A DNA stretch of 64,000 nucleotides from Vagococcus humatus (GCF_003950325.1 NZ_PXZH01000001.1:868001-932000); one strand, 5' to 3'. Positions 7,876 through 17,238 are shown, numbered from the stretch's first letter. Numbers and translations: made by a program. The notes: a model not told the origin generated them from the sequence alone.

Positions 7876-10491
7876 ATGAAATCATCTGATAAAACTGCAC
7901 AAACTTTTTTAACTGCTTGTTGTGCTTTCTTTTGCCCAATTGTTATTATGGTGTTGTGTTATTTTTCTATCGGTATTTTTCCAGGTAGTCAGCGTTCTAT
8001 ATTAGCTAGTGATGCTTTCTCTCAATTTGCAAATTTTCATGCTAGTTTTCATAATATGCTAAAAGGAGAACAAAGTATTTTTTATACTTGGTCAGGTTCT
8101 TTAGGTCTAAATTATCTCTCATTGATTGCTTATTATTTAGGAGGTATTTTTACCCCACTTGTTTTCTTTTTTCCAAATGAGCAAATCCCTGATACCTTAT
8201 ATTTTCTAACCTTACTGAAAATTGGCTCTGCTAGCTTATCTTTTTGGTACTTTTCTAAAAAAACTTATCAAATCCCTAGTTTCGGCCATATTTTTTTAGC
8301 AGTAAGCTACTCACTAATGTCCTTTATTACCGCTCATTCTGAATTAATTATGTGGCTAGATACATTTGTTTGGCTGCCTTTAATCATACTAGGTATTCAT
8401 CGGTTAATGGATCAGCATAAACCAGGACTTTTATTTGTAAGCTATGTTTTCTTATTTGTTAGTAATTTTTATTTTGGTTTCATGGTCGGTGTTTTTTCAC
8501 TTCTTTACTTTCTAGCACGAACGGTATCCGACTGGCAAGTATATAAAAAAAAGATAGTTCCTTATTTTCTCACGAGTTTTTTAGCTGGTGGAAGTGCTAT
8601 GTTTATTATTCTTCCTACTTATTTTGATTTAAAATTTAACGGAGAACAATTAGATACCTTGAATTGGATCAAAACTGAAGGCACTAGTTGGCTAGATTTG
8701 ATAGCTAAACAATTTATTGGTGCTTATGATACCACTAAATACGGTTCTGTACCATTTATTTATGTCGGTTTACTCCCTCTTATCTTAATGTTTACTGCTT
8801 TTTTATCTAAAAAAATTAAGCGAAAATTAAAGCTAAGTTGGATAGTTCTTTTTACTTGTCTGATTGCAAGTTTTTACATTGAACCTTTCAATTTGTTTTG
8901 GCATGGGTTCCATTCACCTAATATGTTTTTATTTCGTTATAGCTTTTTATTTTCTTTTTTAGTGATCTTAATAGCTGGCTACGGTTTAGAAACCATTGCT
9001 AAAAAACATCACTTTCAACCTATTTATCTAGTATCTAGTATCTTAATCCTTACTTTTTTAGGGGTATATTTCCTAAAACCTCATCAAAGCTATCCTTACT
9101 TAAATAAAACAACTCTTGCTTTATCCTGTTTATTTGTTTGTATCTATGCTCTCGTTTTTATGCTATATGAAGGGGTGTTTCATAAATCAAGAAAAAGGAA
9201 TTTCTCTAAGATATGTGTGTTACTTTTTATCTGTGTTTCTTTAGAAGCGGGTATGAATACTTACTATATGCTATCCGGTATTTTAGCAGATTGGAATTAC
9301 GCCTCTCGCTCTCTTTTTACCCAGCCTTACCCAGATATTGTTAAAAATTTAAAGACTAGCGAAAATCATAGTCAACCCAATGAATTTTTCCGAGTAGAAA
9401 ACCTAGAACCTGTTTCTTCCAATGATAGTTTTACTTATCAATATAGTGGCGTTAGTTTATTTTCCTCTATTCGAAACAGAAATAGTAATCAACTACTAAA
9501 TGACTTAGGGTTTCCTTCCCGAAAAAGTCAATTAAATATTCGCTATCAACATAATACCTTGGTGATGGATTCTTTATTAGGTATTCAGTACAAACTAAGT
9601 CAATCACCTTTAAATACTTATCAATTTTCTCAATTAGAGCAAACAGATAGCTACCGCTTGTATCATAATCCTTTAGCCTTAGACCTTGGTATGCTCACTA
9701 CCCAAGCAATCAAACAAGTGCCTATTGAAAAAAATCAAATGCTGATGAATCAACAAAATATATTGAATCAATTAGCACAAAAACAGCAAGCCTTGTTTAC
9801 TAAAAAAGAGCCAAGTTTGGTTAACACAACCAATGCCTATTTACAAAGAAATCAGAAAGAATGGCGTTTCTTTGAAAAAAAAGCTAATCACCCACAAGTG
9901 CTAAGCTTAAAAACGACTATCCCAAAAGGCAAACAAGCTTATGTTGCCATCTACCCCAAAGATTTTTCTAAAGTTTCTAACACAAATCTGACAGTCAAAG
10001 CCCTAGGACAATCATCAGAAGGACGCTTAGATTTAATGGGTTCTTATTACGATTTAGGCTATTTTTCTGAAGAAACACCTTTATCTTTTCAATTAGAATT
10101 TTACGGAGAAAATCATTTTGAAATAGAACCGCCTAAAATTATTTTGTTAGACACTAAAAATTATGAACAACAAATTAAGCACATCCAAGCCAAAACTATT
10201 AAAACAAACGTTAAACAGAATCAAGTAACTTTTGATTATCAAACTGAAGAAGATAAGCCAGTGATTTTTACAACAATCCCCTATGACTTAGGTTGGCAAG
10301 TAAAAATTGATCAAAAAAAAGCAACTGTTCAAGATTTTCATAAAGGATTTATCTTACTAGATGTTCCTAGTGGTAAACATACTGTGACTCTAACTTTTTA
10401 TCCCTATGGCATCAAATTAGGAGCTAGTATTAGCTTACTCAGTATAGGACTTTTTCTCTTTCTCTATAAATACAAATCCTCCTTGTTTTGA
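7876..10491 (+). CDS. YfhO-family membrane glycosyltransferase (GT-C fold)
   Basis: This 871-residue polytopic protein has about a dozen hydrophobic helices in its first 490 residues, then a large extracytoplasmic domain and a final membrane helix. This is the layout of YfhO proteins. An early SDAFSQF-type segment after the first helix resembles the acidic first loop of GT-C enzymes. In Bacillus subtilis YfhO glycosylates lipoteichoic acid using an undecaprenyl-linked sugar; the same role here is inferred. It starts 12 nt after AAAGGAG and is monocistronic, although the hsp20 promoter overlaps its last codons. Confidence 0.82.
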   Translation: MKSSDKTAQTFLTACCAFFCPIVIMVLCYFSIGIFPGSQRSILASDAFSQFANFHASFHNMLKGEQSIFYTWSGSLGLNYLSLIAYYLGGIFTPLVFFFPNEQIPDTLYFLTLLKIGSASLSFWYFSKKTYQIPSFGHIFLAVSYSLMSFITAHSELIMWLDTFVWLPLIILGIHRLMDQHKPGLLFVSYVFLFVSNFYFGFMVGVFSLLYFLARTVSDWQVYKKKIVPYFLTSFLAGGSAMFIILPTYFDLKFNGEQLDTLNWIKTEGTSWLDLIAKQFIGAYDTTKYGSVPFIYVGLLPLILMFTAFLSKKIKRKLKLSWIVLFTCLIASFYIEPFNLFWHGFHSPNMFLFRYSFLFSFLVILIAGYGLETIAKKHHFQPIYLVSSILILTFLGVYFLKPHQSYPYLNKTTLALSCLFVCIYALVFMLYEGVFHKSRKRNFSKICVLLFICVSLEAGMNTYYMLSGILADWNYASRSLFTQPYPDIVKNLKTSENHSQPNEFFRVENLEPVSSNDSFTYQYSGVSLFSSIRNRNSNQLLNDLGFPSRKSQLNIRYQHNTLVMDSLLGIQYKLSQSPLNTYQFSQLEQTDSYRLYHNPLALDLGMLTTQAIKQVPIEKNQMLMNQQNILNQLAQKQQALFTKKEPSLVNTTNAYLQRNQKEWRFFEKKANHPQVLSLKTTIPKGKQAYVAIYPKDFSKVSNTNLTVKALGQSSEGRLDLMGSYYDLGYFSEETPLSFQLEFYGENHFEIEPPKIILLDTKNYEQQIKHIQAKTIKTNVKQNQVTFDYQTEEDKPVIFTTIPYDLGWQVKIDQKKATVQDFHKGFILLDVPSGKHTVTLTFYPYGIKLGASISLLSIGLFLFLYKYKSSLF

Positions 10492-10516
10492 CGAATGTGT
10501 TAAAAAAAGTTATCAT
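10488..10516 (+). promoter_or_regulatory. Sigma-A promoter of hsp20
   Basis: TTGACG and TATCAT with a 17-nt spacer, overlapping the stop codon of the preceding gene. The 9-mer ACGAATGTG occurs at 10491-10499 (overlapping the -35) and again at 10532-10540, possibly a regulator site. No CtsR or CIRCE motif was recognised. Confidence 0.6.
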
Positions 10517-10573
10517 ATAAACGTAGGGTAAACGAATGTGAGCCAACAAAAAATTTTCAAGGAGGATAACCAT

Positions 10574-10990
10574 ATGTTTAATTTAATCCCTAACAGAAAA
10601 GATTTATTAGATTTAGCAGATAATTTTTTAGATGAGTTTCCACCTAGTTCATTAGCTATACAACATTTCCCTGTAGATATTAAAGAAAATAATACCCAGT
10701 ACGAAATAAAAGCAGACTTACCTGGTTATGAAAAATCAGATATTTCTCTATCTTATCAAAATGAATTTTTAACTATTTCCGCAGAAAAAGAAAAAGAGTC
10801 TGAAGAAATGGAAGATACTGGTTATTTCATCTGTAAAGAACGGCTAAAACGCAGTGTGAAACGTCAATTTTTATTACAAAATGTAGATTCAGAAAAGATT
10901 ACCGCAGCCTTTGACAAAGGGGTTTTAACTGTCCAACTTCCTAAAATAGAACCAGATGATATTGAAAAAAAACAAATTCCTATTCAATAA
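10574..10990 (+). CDS. Small heat-shock protein Hsp20 (alpha-crystallin domain)
   Basis: This 138-residue ATP-independent holdase has the alpha-crystallin domain from about residue 35. Its features include YEIKADLPGYEKSDI, the central strands with LTISAEKE, the F-C-K-ERLKRSVKRQF stretch, the conserved A-x-x-x-GVLTVQLPK motif and a C-terminal IPIQ that resembles the I-x-I oligomerisation motif. The start at 10574 is chosen because GGAGGA precedes it by 8 nt; an upstream in-frame GTG at 10538 would add 12 unconserved residues and lacks a ribosome site. It is monocistronic and presumably stress-induced. Confidence 0.92.
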   Translation: MFNLIPNRKDLLDLADNFLDEFPPSSLAIQHFPVDIKENNTQYEIKADLPGYEKSDISLSYQNEFLTISAEKEKESEEMEDTGYFICKERLKRSVKRQFLLQNVDSEKITAAFDKGVLTVQLPKIEPDDIEKKQIPIQ

Positions 10991-11003
10991 ATTCAATAAA
11001 TAC

Positions 11004-11045
11004 AAACAAGCACAAAGATAGAGCTAGTTATCTTTGTGCTTGTTT
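11004..11045. terminator. Bidirectional terminator after hsp20 and the ABC permease
   Basis: ACAAGCACAAAGATA and TATCTTTGTGCTTGT pair around an 8-nt loop. The stop codon of the minus-strand permease gene lies within the hairpin. Confidence 0.8.
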
Positions 11046-11792
11046 ATTATCATAATTGATTTCAGGCGTTTTTTTCTTTAATAAATAGTCTAAACAGCCA
11101 AATAAGATTAAACCTACTAAACTCAAAATTAAAATCCCCGCATACATCATTGGATAATCCATTCTAAGCCAAGCATCCATAATAAAGTATCCCATTCCAT
11201 ATTCTGTTCCATAATTTTCAGCAAAAAATAAAACAGAAAAAGCAATCCCTAAAGACACTCTCAACGTGCTAATAATACCGAAAAAAATAGCTGGCCATGT
11301 GATTTGTTTAAATCGCTCAAAAGAATTAGCTCCCATACATAAATAAACTTGATAATAGGTTTCAGGAATAGAAATAATCGCATCCCGAATAGATAAAATC
11401 ATTTGAGGTAAGATAATCGTGATAATAAGAGCAATCTTAGACCCTTCTCCTAAACCTAAAAATAACATGAGTAAAGGAAGTAAAGCTAATTTAGGAATCG
11501 GATAGGTTAAATAAATTAACGGATCTAGTAATTTATTCCAAAAAGGAAATGTCCCCATTAACCACCCTAGCAATAATCCTGTTATTAAAGAAATTCCTAA
11601 CCCTATGCCAATTCGTTTTAAACTAAAGAAAATATGCCAACCTAATTGATTAGAAAAAGCAGTAGGCAAACATTGATATACCACCTTGGGAGAAGGTAAT
11701 AACTCTTTATTTACCCAAAGGCTTAACCCATACCACAGTAAATGAAAAACAATTAACGCAGCAATTAAAGACTTATAACTATGTTTATTAAT
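11028..11792 (-). CDS. ABC transporter permease, SsuC/TauC/ThiX type, probable ATT start
   Basis: This is an inner-membrane permease of an NMT1-type importer, with about six helices and the EAA-like cytoplasmic loop (MGANSFERFKQITWPA). The first ATG/GTG-type codon (GTG, 11684) would give only 218 residues and remove the first membrane helix. The frame stays open upstream and encodes K-S-L-I-A-A-L-I-V-F-H-L-L-W, a good first helix, so I extend it to an ATT codon at 11792. ATT lies 10 nt after AGGAG and overlaps the ATPase stop codon, giving 254 residues, the usual length for the family. The rare start is inferred, with translational coupling to the ATPase as the likely mechanism. Confidence 0.72.
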   Translation of the reverse strand: MNKHSYKSLIAALIVFHLLWYGLSLWVNKELLPSPKVVYQCLPTAFSNQLGWHIFFSLKRIGIGLGISLITGLLLGWLMGTFPFWNKLLDPLIYLTYPIPKLALLPLLMLFLGLGEGSKIALIITIILPQMILSIRDAIISIPETYYQVYLCMGANSFERFKQITWPAIFFGIISTLRVSLGIAFSVLFFAENYGTEYGMGYFIMDAWLRMDYPMMYAGILILSLVGLILFGCLDYLLKKKTPEINYDNKQAQR

Positions 11793-12576
11793 AACCTTTC
11801 AGCTCCTCTCTTAAATCATTGACTCGCTGAAAATAATCCACGGATTGTTGTAAAGTAAACAACTCTTCCTCTGTTCGGTAGCTCTTTCTTAAACCTTTTT
11901 CTCTAGTTATGACCTGACCTGGTGAACCTTTAAATACTAAAACTTCATCTCCTAAGATCAAAGCTTCTTCAATATCATGAGTAATAAAAAAGGTTAAGGG
12001 TTTACTTTTATGCCACATAGTTTGAAATAATTGTTGCATTTCTCTTCGAGTAAAAGCATCTAACGCAGAAAATGGTTCATCCATTAATAACAAATCACTT
12101 TCCAGCATAAAAGCCCTAGCCAGTGCTACTCGTTGTTTTTGTCCTCCACTTAACTGTTTGGGATAAGCATCTCTTACCTCAGTTAAAAACACATCTTCTA
12201 AACATGTTGCTACTTTTTTTTGATCAGCTAAGGTTAATCTTTTTTTCCGTTGACCAACAGTTAAGCTTTCCTGAACCGCTTTTCTCACAGTTTGCCAAGG
12301 TAGTAACCCGTAGTCTTGAGGAACATAGCCAATTTTTAAATCTCTAGGTCGGTACTCAGCCTGTTGCCAATAAATAGACCCTTGATTAGGCTGAATAAAG
12401 CCAGCTAATACTTTAAGTAAGGTTGTCTTTCCTGTTCCAGATGGTCCTAAGATAGTATAAACTTGATGCTCTGAGAAGTTTTCGGTCACGTGATCCAAGA
12501 CACATTTACCAGATAAATGGACTGATACTTTCTCAAAACTAAGAATTGGTTTATTTTGAATAGTCATAAATAACAT
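11788..12576 (-). CDS. ABC transporter ATPase, SsuB/TauB type
   Basis: This 262-residue ATPase energises the neighbouring permease. Walker A is GPSGTGKTT near 44-52, the Q-loop is in GYVPQDYGLLPW, the signature is LSGGQKQRVALARA, Walker B is LLLMDEPFSALD, and the switch histidine is in FFITHDIEEA. The middle gene of a binding protein-ATPase-permease operon, its start overlaps the end of the binding protein gene by about 26 nt. An internal ATG at 12567 is an equally possible start. The substrate is unknown; relatives carry sulfonates, nitrate, taurine or thiamine precursors. Confidence 0.87.
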   Translation of the reverse strand: MLFMTIQNKPILSFEKVSVHLSGKCVLDHVTENFSEHQVYTILGPSGTGKTTLLKVLAGFIQPNQGSIYWQQAEYRPRDLKIGYVPQDYGLLPWQTVRKAVQESLTVGQRKKRLTLADQKKVATCLEDVFLTEVRDAYPKQLSGGQKQRVALARAFMLESDLLLMDEPFSALDAFTRREMQQLFQTMWHKSKPLTFFITHDIEEALILGDEVLVFKGSPGQVITREKGLRKSYRTEEELFTLQQSVDYFQRVNDLREELKGY

Positions 12577-13513
12577 CTTCAGCAGTAATATCTTTTTTCA
12601 ATAAGCCAGCTTTTTTAGACCATTGAAAAGCATCTGTCACATCTTTTTCTTTAACAGAAGCTAAATGACCATAATCTGGAATTTCAATTTTATCTTGTAG
12701 TTCTGATGGAAAACCAACATTTTTAACAAATAAATCTAAATACTCTGCTTTATCATGATTTTTTACATAATCTGCGCCCTCATTATAGGCAGTGATTAAG
12801 CCAGTTATTCCTTGTTTTTTTTGCTCTAAAACATTTTTAGGAAAACCAATAGCAAAGGTTTCAACTCCAATATCTTTTGTAGATTGTAAAACATGCATTC
12901 CCTGTGCTTTAGCAATTGTTGTAAAAGGTTCTGGTAAAATAGCACCGTCCACTTTATCGTTTTTAAGCATTTCTAAACGAGTAGGAACTTGAGGGATTTC
13001 TGTCACTGTAATATCGGACATTTGTAGATTATCATGCTGTAACATTTGATCAACTGCATAGGCTGTAGCAGTTTTTTTAGAAAAAGTCACTTGTTTACCT
13101 TTTAAATCTGATAATTTTTGAATAGCTGGATCTTTTACAACTAAATCAAATTGATCATAAGGAACACCAATTACTTTAACATCTAACCCACCTTGTTGAT
13201 AAATAGCTACACCAACTAAATCTGTAATTACACCATCTACTTCTCCAGCTTGTAAAGCCGCGTCTCGGTCTAAGGGGTTTTTAAAAACTTTCAGTGATAA
13301 GTCCACGCCATTCTTTTGATCAAACCCTTCTTTTTGTGCTAATAAAAAGGGAATATTATCCGTTGAAGGCATAACTCCTAATTTTATTTTAGTTACTTGA
13401 TCAGTCTTAGTCGGTTTAGCTTCCTTTTTTGACTGATTATTTTTAGGTTGACAAGCCACTAGTAAACTAATGGCCATTGCTGCCATCAACCCGATAAATA
13501 TTTTTTTCTTCAT
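12551..13513 (-). CDS. NMT1/SsuA-type substrate-binding lipoprotein
   Basis: This extracytoplasmic binding protein has a lipoprotein signal peptide ending in SLLVAC, with the lipidated Cys at 21 when translation starts at 13513. That start is preferred because it gives a clean signal sequence; an upstream frame extension to 13594 adds 27 unlikely residues. The mature part shows the type II periplasmic fold segment LGVMPSTDNIPFLLAQ-x-EG, a GEVDG segment (residues following DAALQA) and an inter-lobe ILPEPF motif, all typical of NMT1/ThiY/SsuA proteins. It is the first gene of the operon. The ligand cannot be told from sequence. Confidence 0.85.
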   Translation of the reverse strand: MKKKIFIGLMAAMAISLLVACQPKNNQSKKEAKPTKTDQVTKIKLGVMPSTDNIPFLLAQKEGFDQKNGVDLSLKVFKNPLDRDAALQAGEVDGVITDLVGVAIYQQGGLDVKVIGVPYDQFDLVVKDPAIQKLSDLKGKQVTFSKKTATAYAVDQMLQHDNLQMSDITVTEIPQVPTRLEMLKNDKVDGAILPEPFTTIAKAQGMHVLQSTKDIGVETFAIGFPKNVLEQKKQGITGLITAYNEGADYVKNHDKAEYLDLFVKNVGFPSELQDKIEIPDYGHLASVKEKDVTDAFQWSKKAGLLKKDITAEDVIYDYSK

Positions 13514-13539
13514 GTTAACTTTCCCTACTTTCATTAAAC

Positions 13540-13557
13540 TAATTATAATTATCATTA
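13540..13557. promoter_or_regulatory. Fur-family-like operator upstream of the NMT1-type importer
   Basis: The minus strand reads TGATAATTATAATTA, an imperfect 7-1-7 repeat of the Fur/PerR/Zur type (second half 5 of 7). It lies just downstream of a possible promoter (TTGTCA, 18 nt, TACAAT). The match is imperfect and the region is AT-rich. Confidence 0.3.
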
Positions 13558-13642
13558 CCCAAACATTGTAGTATAAAAATAAATAATATGACAATACTTT
13601 GTTTCATCTTTTTTACTATTTTTTTCTTTTGAAATAAAAAAA

Positions 13643-13672
13643 GAAAAAGACTAACCTTAGCCTTTTTCTTCT
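13643..13672 (-). terminator. Terminator of mprF
   Basis: GAAAAAGGCTAA and TTAGTCTTTTTC pair on the minus strand around the end of mprF and are followed by a T-run. Confidence 0.65.
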
Positions 13673-16251
13673 TCAATAACTGCTTCCACTGGTCGCATTG
13701 TCCGTTTTCTTTGTCGGTTAATAAGTCGGTATAGTTGCCAAAATAAAAAAATAAATCGGTTATGAGATCCGTAAGCTAAATAACGCTTAAACCAAGTCGG
13801 ATGAAATTGTTGTTTAAATTGATACAAGCATTTAAAAGACTCTAGAGGAGAACTATATTCATAAATAGTATTAATCAACCGTTCTTTTAAAATAGCCTCT
13901 GAGGCGTTTCCTACTTGAGAGAAAGGCACTAACCCTAAATTAAATAAAGTATAGCCTTGCTGGTAGTAAGTAGACATCACTTGATCAATTATATAAGTAT
14001 CTAGCTCTTTCGGTAAAGTCCCGTCATGACAAATCATATCATACCCGACCATCTCATTAGACATTGGATACATTAAAATACAAGCCTTAAATTGTCCCTC
14101 ACGATTATAAACAGCACCAATCGTATGTTTATCTAAATAAGTTTGACCAAACCGCTCATCTAATAGGAATACAAATTCCTCCTGATTTTGTAAAGAGTGT
14201 CGTAAAACGTCTTTTACTTCTTCCGTTAAACCTGGTCTATGAGGAGGTGTATGTAAAATAAACCGGTAACCTTGTTCTTCTAATAGCTCTTTTCGTTGTT
14301 CTTTGCCTTTCAAATAGGCTAAGTCTTTTTGCAATGTAGCTAGTGGAACACAGCCTTCCTCACCAATTTTAATAAAAGTATAACCTAAATCATGTAACAA
14401 TAAAGCATACTTATCAGTAATGCTATAAAAAACTAATTGGAAACCTTGCTCATCTGCATGATGATAGAAAGCCTCTGTCGCTTCTTTAAAAAGGTTTAAC
14501 TTACCAACTGGATCTCCTAAAACAAAGGCTTTGTTTCCTCTTATTTCAAACGTAAACATAACTTTATCTTCATTTTTATTTTGATAAAAGTAATGCCGTT
14601 TATTTTCTAGCCTACCAAAATGACTTAAATGAGTATTAGGATAAGTGACTAACATATGATCCACCCGTGACTTGTCATAACTAATCCCTGGATAAGTTTC
14701 AATCCCTAAGTATTGATATAAGACTAGAATCGTAATAGCCGCTAAAATTAACCCTGCTAGCCCTGCAATCCAAACATCTTCTGAAGGGAAAAGTAAAAAC
14801 TTAGCTGGAGCTGAACCGTGCTCTATTTTACTGCTAGCATAATATCCTACAATGGTGTACAAAATAAATAAAACTCCGTATAAAATACCATCAAATGTCA
14901 AAGACTCTAGCGAAAAAACCAATTGTGTTCGGTAAAACTCATTTCGAGATAAATAAACTGCCCCTATCAAAATAACATAAAAAATTAACAGTTTTATAGA
15001 AACAGTATGGGTAATAGTATTAAATAAACAAAAAGTTAACACAATAATAGTTGGTAGATAAGCTTTTTTTACTCGATTAGCAACCCCTCTAGCTAAGCCT
15101 AGTAATAAAAATCCCATCATCATATTTAAAGTCTGATCTAAAAAATCAAAAGAAAAAGGCAATAATTTTCTAAATAAAGTACTCATTGTAGATAGATTAG
15201 GCACAGTTGATAATAGCACCATCATAATTCCTGCAAAATAAACCATACAAACTAATACTAAATGAGCCAACCGTTGAGATAGAATTTTAGGTAATCCATT
15301 AAAAAATTCATTAATCTTTGCACTTGTTTGATGGATAAATGCCCCTATTCCTGTTAAAAAAGGAATAACGTAGTAAAAAATTCGGTAATAAAGAAGCCAA
15401 GCTAAGGCAACACTTTTACCTACTCCTACTTGATTAAGGCCTAATATCATCAGCACATCAAAGGTTCCCATACCCCCTGGCACCATGGAAATCATCCCAA
15501 TAAATGTAGAGGCTACAAAAAGAGGATAAACTTCTAATAAATTAACTGGTACATCTAAACCTTTACCAATTAATAAAAAGACAGATAATGCTCCCACCCA
15601 TTGACCAAATGAACCTAGTACTAGTTTTAATACTCTTTTTAAAGGAAAATCTTTAAATAGAGTTTGTCCTTTAATTTGAGTTATCATAATCAATAAAGGA
15701 GTATACATTCCTCCTCCTAGTAACCATACCCAGTACCGACGATAAGGATTAGCAGAACGAATTAAAAAAACATCTAAAAATGTCAATAAGCATAAAACTG
15801 ATAGACCAGAAATTAAAAATAAAGCTACTTTTGAAACAGTCGCAATTAATTTTTTATTACTGGCACCTTTTCCGTAAAATTTAGCTCGTAAAGTAGCCCC
15901 TATTACCCCACCAAAACCAGCTAAGTTATTAATAGTGTTAGTCGTCCAAGCTGATTTAAACAACTCATTTCGAGGCAAATGGGGTTTTTGATGCTCTTCT
16001 AATACTTCCACTGTTACCCAGTCATATACTAACATAGGTAAAACAGCTATTAACCCAGCTAAACTCATCCAAAGTAAGGTTTGTTTTTTCTGCGTGGATA
16101 AAACAGCTTCCAACTCTTCCCAAGTCATCCCTTGCAAAATATGAGTCATCTGATTAATAACAAAAAGTAATACAGACGCTATAAATAAAAACTTTAGCCA
16201 TTTACTATGAATTTTTAACCAAGAAAGCATTTTTTTCATTCGAGATTTCAT
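13657..16251 (-). CDS. mprF: MprF, lysyl-phosphatidylglycerol synthase/flippase
   Basis: MprF transfers lysine from Lys-tRNA to phosphatidylglycerol and flips the product outward, lowering surface charge and raising resistance to cationic peptides. The 864-residue length is normal for a full-length protein. Residues 1 to about 520 hold the flippase part with many membrane helices, including the VPGGMGTFD segment. The rest is the cytoplasmic GNAT-like synthase, with FVLGDPVG, the KIGEEG stretch and a C-terminal QFHPTWFKRYLAY motif. ATG at 16251 has GGAG about 11 nt upstream. Whether it uses lysine only or also alanine or arginine cannot be told. Confidence 0.95.
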   Translation of the reverse strand: MKSRMKKMLSWLKIHSKWLKFLFIASVLLFVINQMTHILQGMTWEELEAVLSTQKKQTLLWMSLAGLIAVLPMLVYDWVTVEVLEEHQKPHLPRNELFKSAWTTNTINNLAGFGGVIGATLRAKFYGKGASNKKLIATVSKVALFLISGLSVLCLLTFLDVFLIRSANPYRRYWVWLLGGGMYTPLLIMITQIKGQTLFKDFPLKRVLKLVLGSFGQWVGALSVFLLIGKGLDVPVNLLEVYPLFVASTFIGMISMVPGGMGTFDVLMILGLNQVGVGKSVALAWLLYYRIFYYVIPFLTGIGAFIHQTSAKINEFFNGLPKILSQRLAHLVLVCMVYFAGIMMVLLSTVPNLSTMSTLFRKLLPFSFDFLDQTLNMMMGFLLLGLARGVANRVKKAYLPTIIVLTFCLFNTITHTVSIKLLIFYVILIGAVYLSRNEFYRTQLVFSLESLTFDGILYGVLFILYTIVGYYASSKIEHGSAPAKFLLFPSEDVWIAGLAGLILAAITILVLYQYLGIETYPGISYDKSRVDHMLVTYPNTHLSHFGRLENKRHYFYQNKNEDKVMFTFEIRGNKAFVLGDPVGKLNLFKEATEAFYHHADEQGFQLVFYSITDKYALLLHDLGYTFIKIGEEGCVPLATLQKDLAYLKGKEQRKELLEEQGYRFILHTPPHRPGLTEEVKDVLRHSLQNQEEFVFLLDERFGQTYLDKHTIGAVYNREGQFKACILMYPMSNEMVGYDMICHDGTLPKELDTYIIDQVMSTYYQQGYTLFNLGLVPFSQVGNASEAILKERLINTIYEYSSPLESFKCLYQFKQQFHPTWFKRYLAYGSHNRFIFLFWQLYRLINRQRKRTMRPVEAVIEEEKG

Positions 16252-16344
16252 AAATGTCTTCGCTCCATTAATTAATTAAATAGTTATTTATTATTTTAAT
16301 CATACAATTTTTTCCAACAAACGTCCATGTTAACTCAGTAAAAG

Positions 16345-16373
16345 ATGACAAAGCTTAATCATACCTTTAAAAT
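16345..16373 (+). promoter_or_regulatory. Sigma-A promoter of proC
   Basis: ATGACA and TAAAAT with a 17-nt spacer, about 40 nt before the proC start. Confidence 0.5.
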
Positions 16374-16413
16374 AAGAGTAACCATACTTATTTAAATTAA
16401 AGGAGAATGTCTT

Positions 16414-17226
16414 ATGAAAATCGGTTTTATCGGTGGAGGAAACATGGCTACAGCCATTATCCAAGGAATCATTTCAAGTCAACTTATACCTGCTGACAAC
16501 ATTTGGGTGTCTACTAAAACCAATCGCTGTAAAGAACTAGAAAACCTCTATCACATTCACGCTGCCAAGTCTAATCTAGAGCTAGCTGCTCAGGTGGATT
16601 TTATTGTCCTAGCAGTTAAACCACATATTGTTCCTGTTGTGTTAAAAGAAATTACTCCGATACTTGAACAAAAAAGAGTCTTACTCATTTCTATTGCCGC
16701 TGGCCTTTCTCTAGAAAACTTACAAAATTTAACTTTAACACTAAAGGAAGAACCTATTATCCGAGTCATGCCGAATATGAACGTTGGGATTGGACAAGGT
16801 GTTTCTGCTATTTGTTCTAACAGTCAAGTCACTGAAACAGAAGAACAACAAGTGATTGGTTTGTTTAAAACAGTAGGGAGCACCTACCTAATCCCTGAAA
16901 AAGACTTTCGGATTTTTACCGCTATTGCTGGCTGCTCTCCTGCTTATACCTATCTTTATATCGATTCACTGGCTAGAGCGGGTGTTAAGCATGGACTATC
17001 AAAAGATGTTGCTACACAAATCGCCGCAGAAGCCGTTTTAGGAAGTGCCGATATGATTACTAAAAGTAATGACTCGCCTTGGGACTTAATTGACCGAGTA
17101 TGTTCACCTGGCGGAACAACTATTGAAGGTTTATTAACTTTACAAGAAGATAAATTTACCTCAGCCATTGTCCGTGCCTTAGATGCTACCATTGAAAAAG
17201 ATCAAAAAATGGAGCTAGATAATTAA
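16414..17226 (+). CDS. proC: Pyrroline-5-carboxylate reductase
   Basis: ProC catalyses the last step of proline synthesis, reducing 1-pyrroline-5-carboxylate with NAD(P)H. The 270-residue protein has the N-terminal Rossmann motif GFIGGGNMA at 4-12, the VKPHIV segment near 69-74, the RVMPNMNV loop in the middle, and the C-terminal dimerisation signature with V-CSPGGTTIEGL. AAAGGAG precedes the start. It is monocistronic with its own promoter and terminator. Confidence 0.95.
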   Translation: MKIGFIGGGNMATAIIQGIISSQLIPADNIWVSTKTNRCKELENLYHIHAAKSNLELAAQVDFIVLAVKPHIVPVVLKEITPILEQKRVLLISIAAGLSLENLQNLTLTLKEEPIIRVMPNMNVGIGQGVSAICSNSQVTETEEQQVIGLFKTVGSTYLIPEKDFRIFTAIAGCSPAYTYLYIDSLARAGVKHGLSKDVATQIAAEAVLGSADMITKSNDSPWDLIDRVCSPGGTTIEGLLTLQEDKFTSAIVRALDATIEKDQKMELDN

Positions 17227-17238
17227 GAAACTCTCCCA

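Noticed and set aside
10538-10573. N-terminal extension of Hsp20 from a GTG
   Set aside because: The downstream ATG has a perfectly placed GGAGGA and gives the normal N-terminus.
13514-13594. Longer form of the NMT1-type binding protein
   Set aside because: The added residues precede a complete lipoprotein signal peptide and overlap promoter-like and operator-like sequence.
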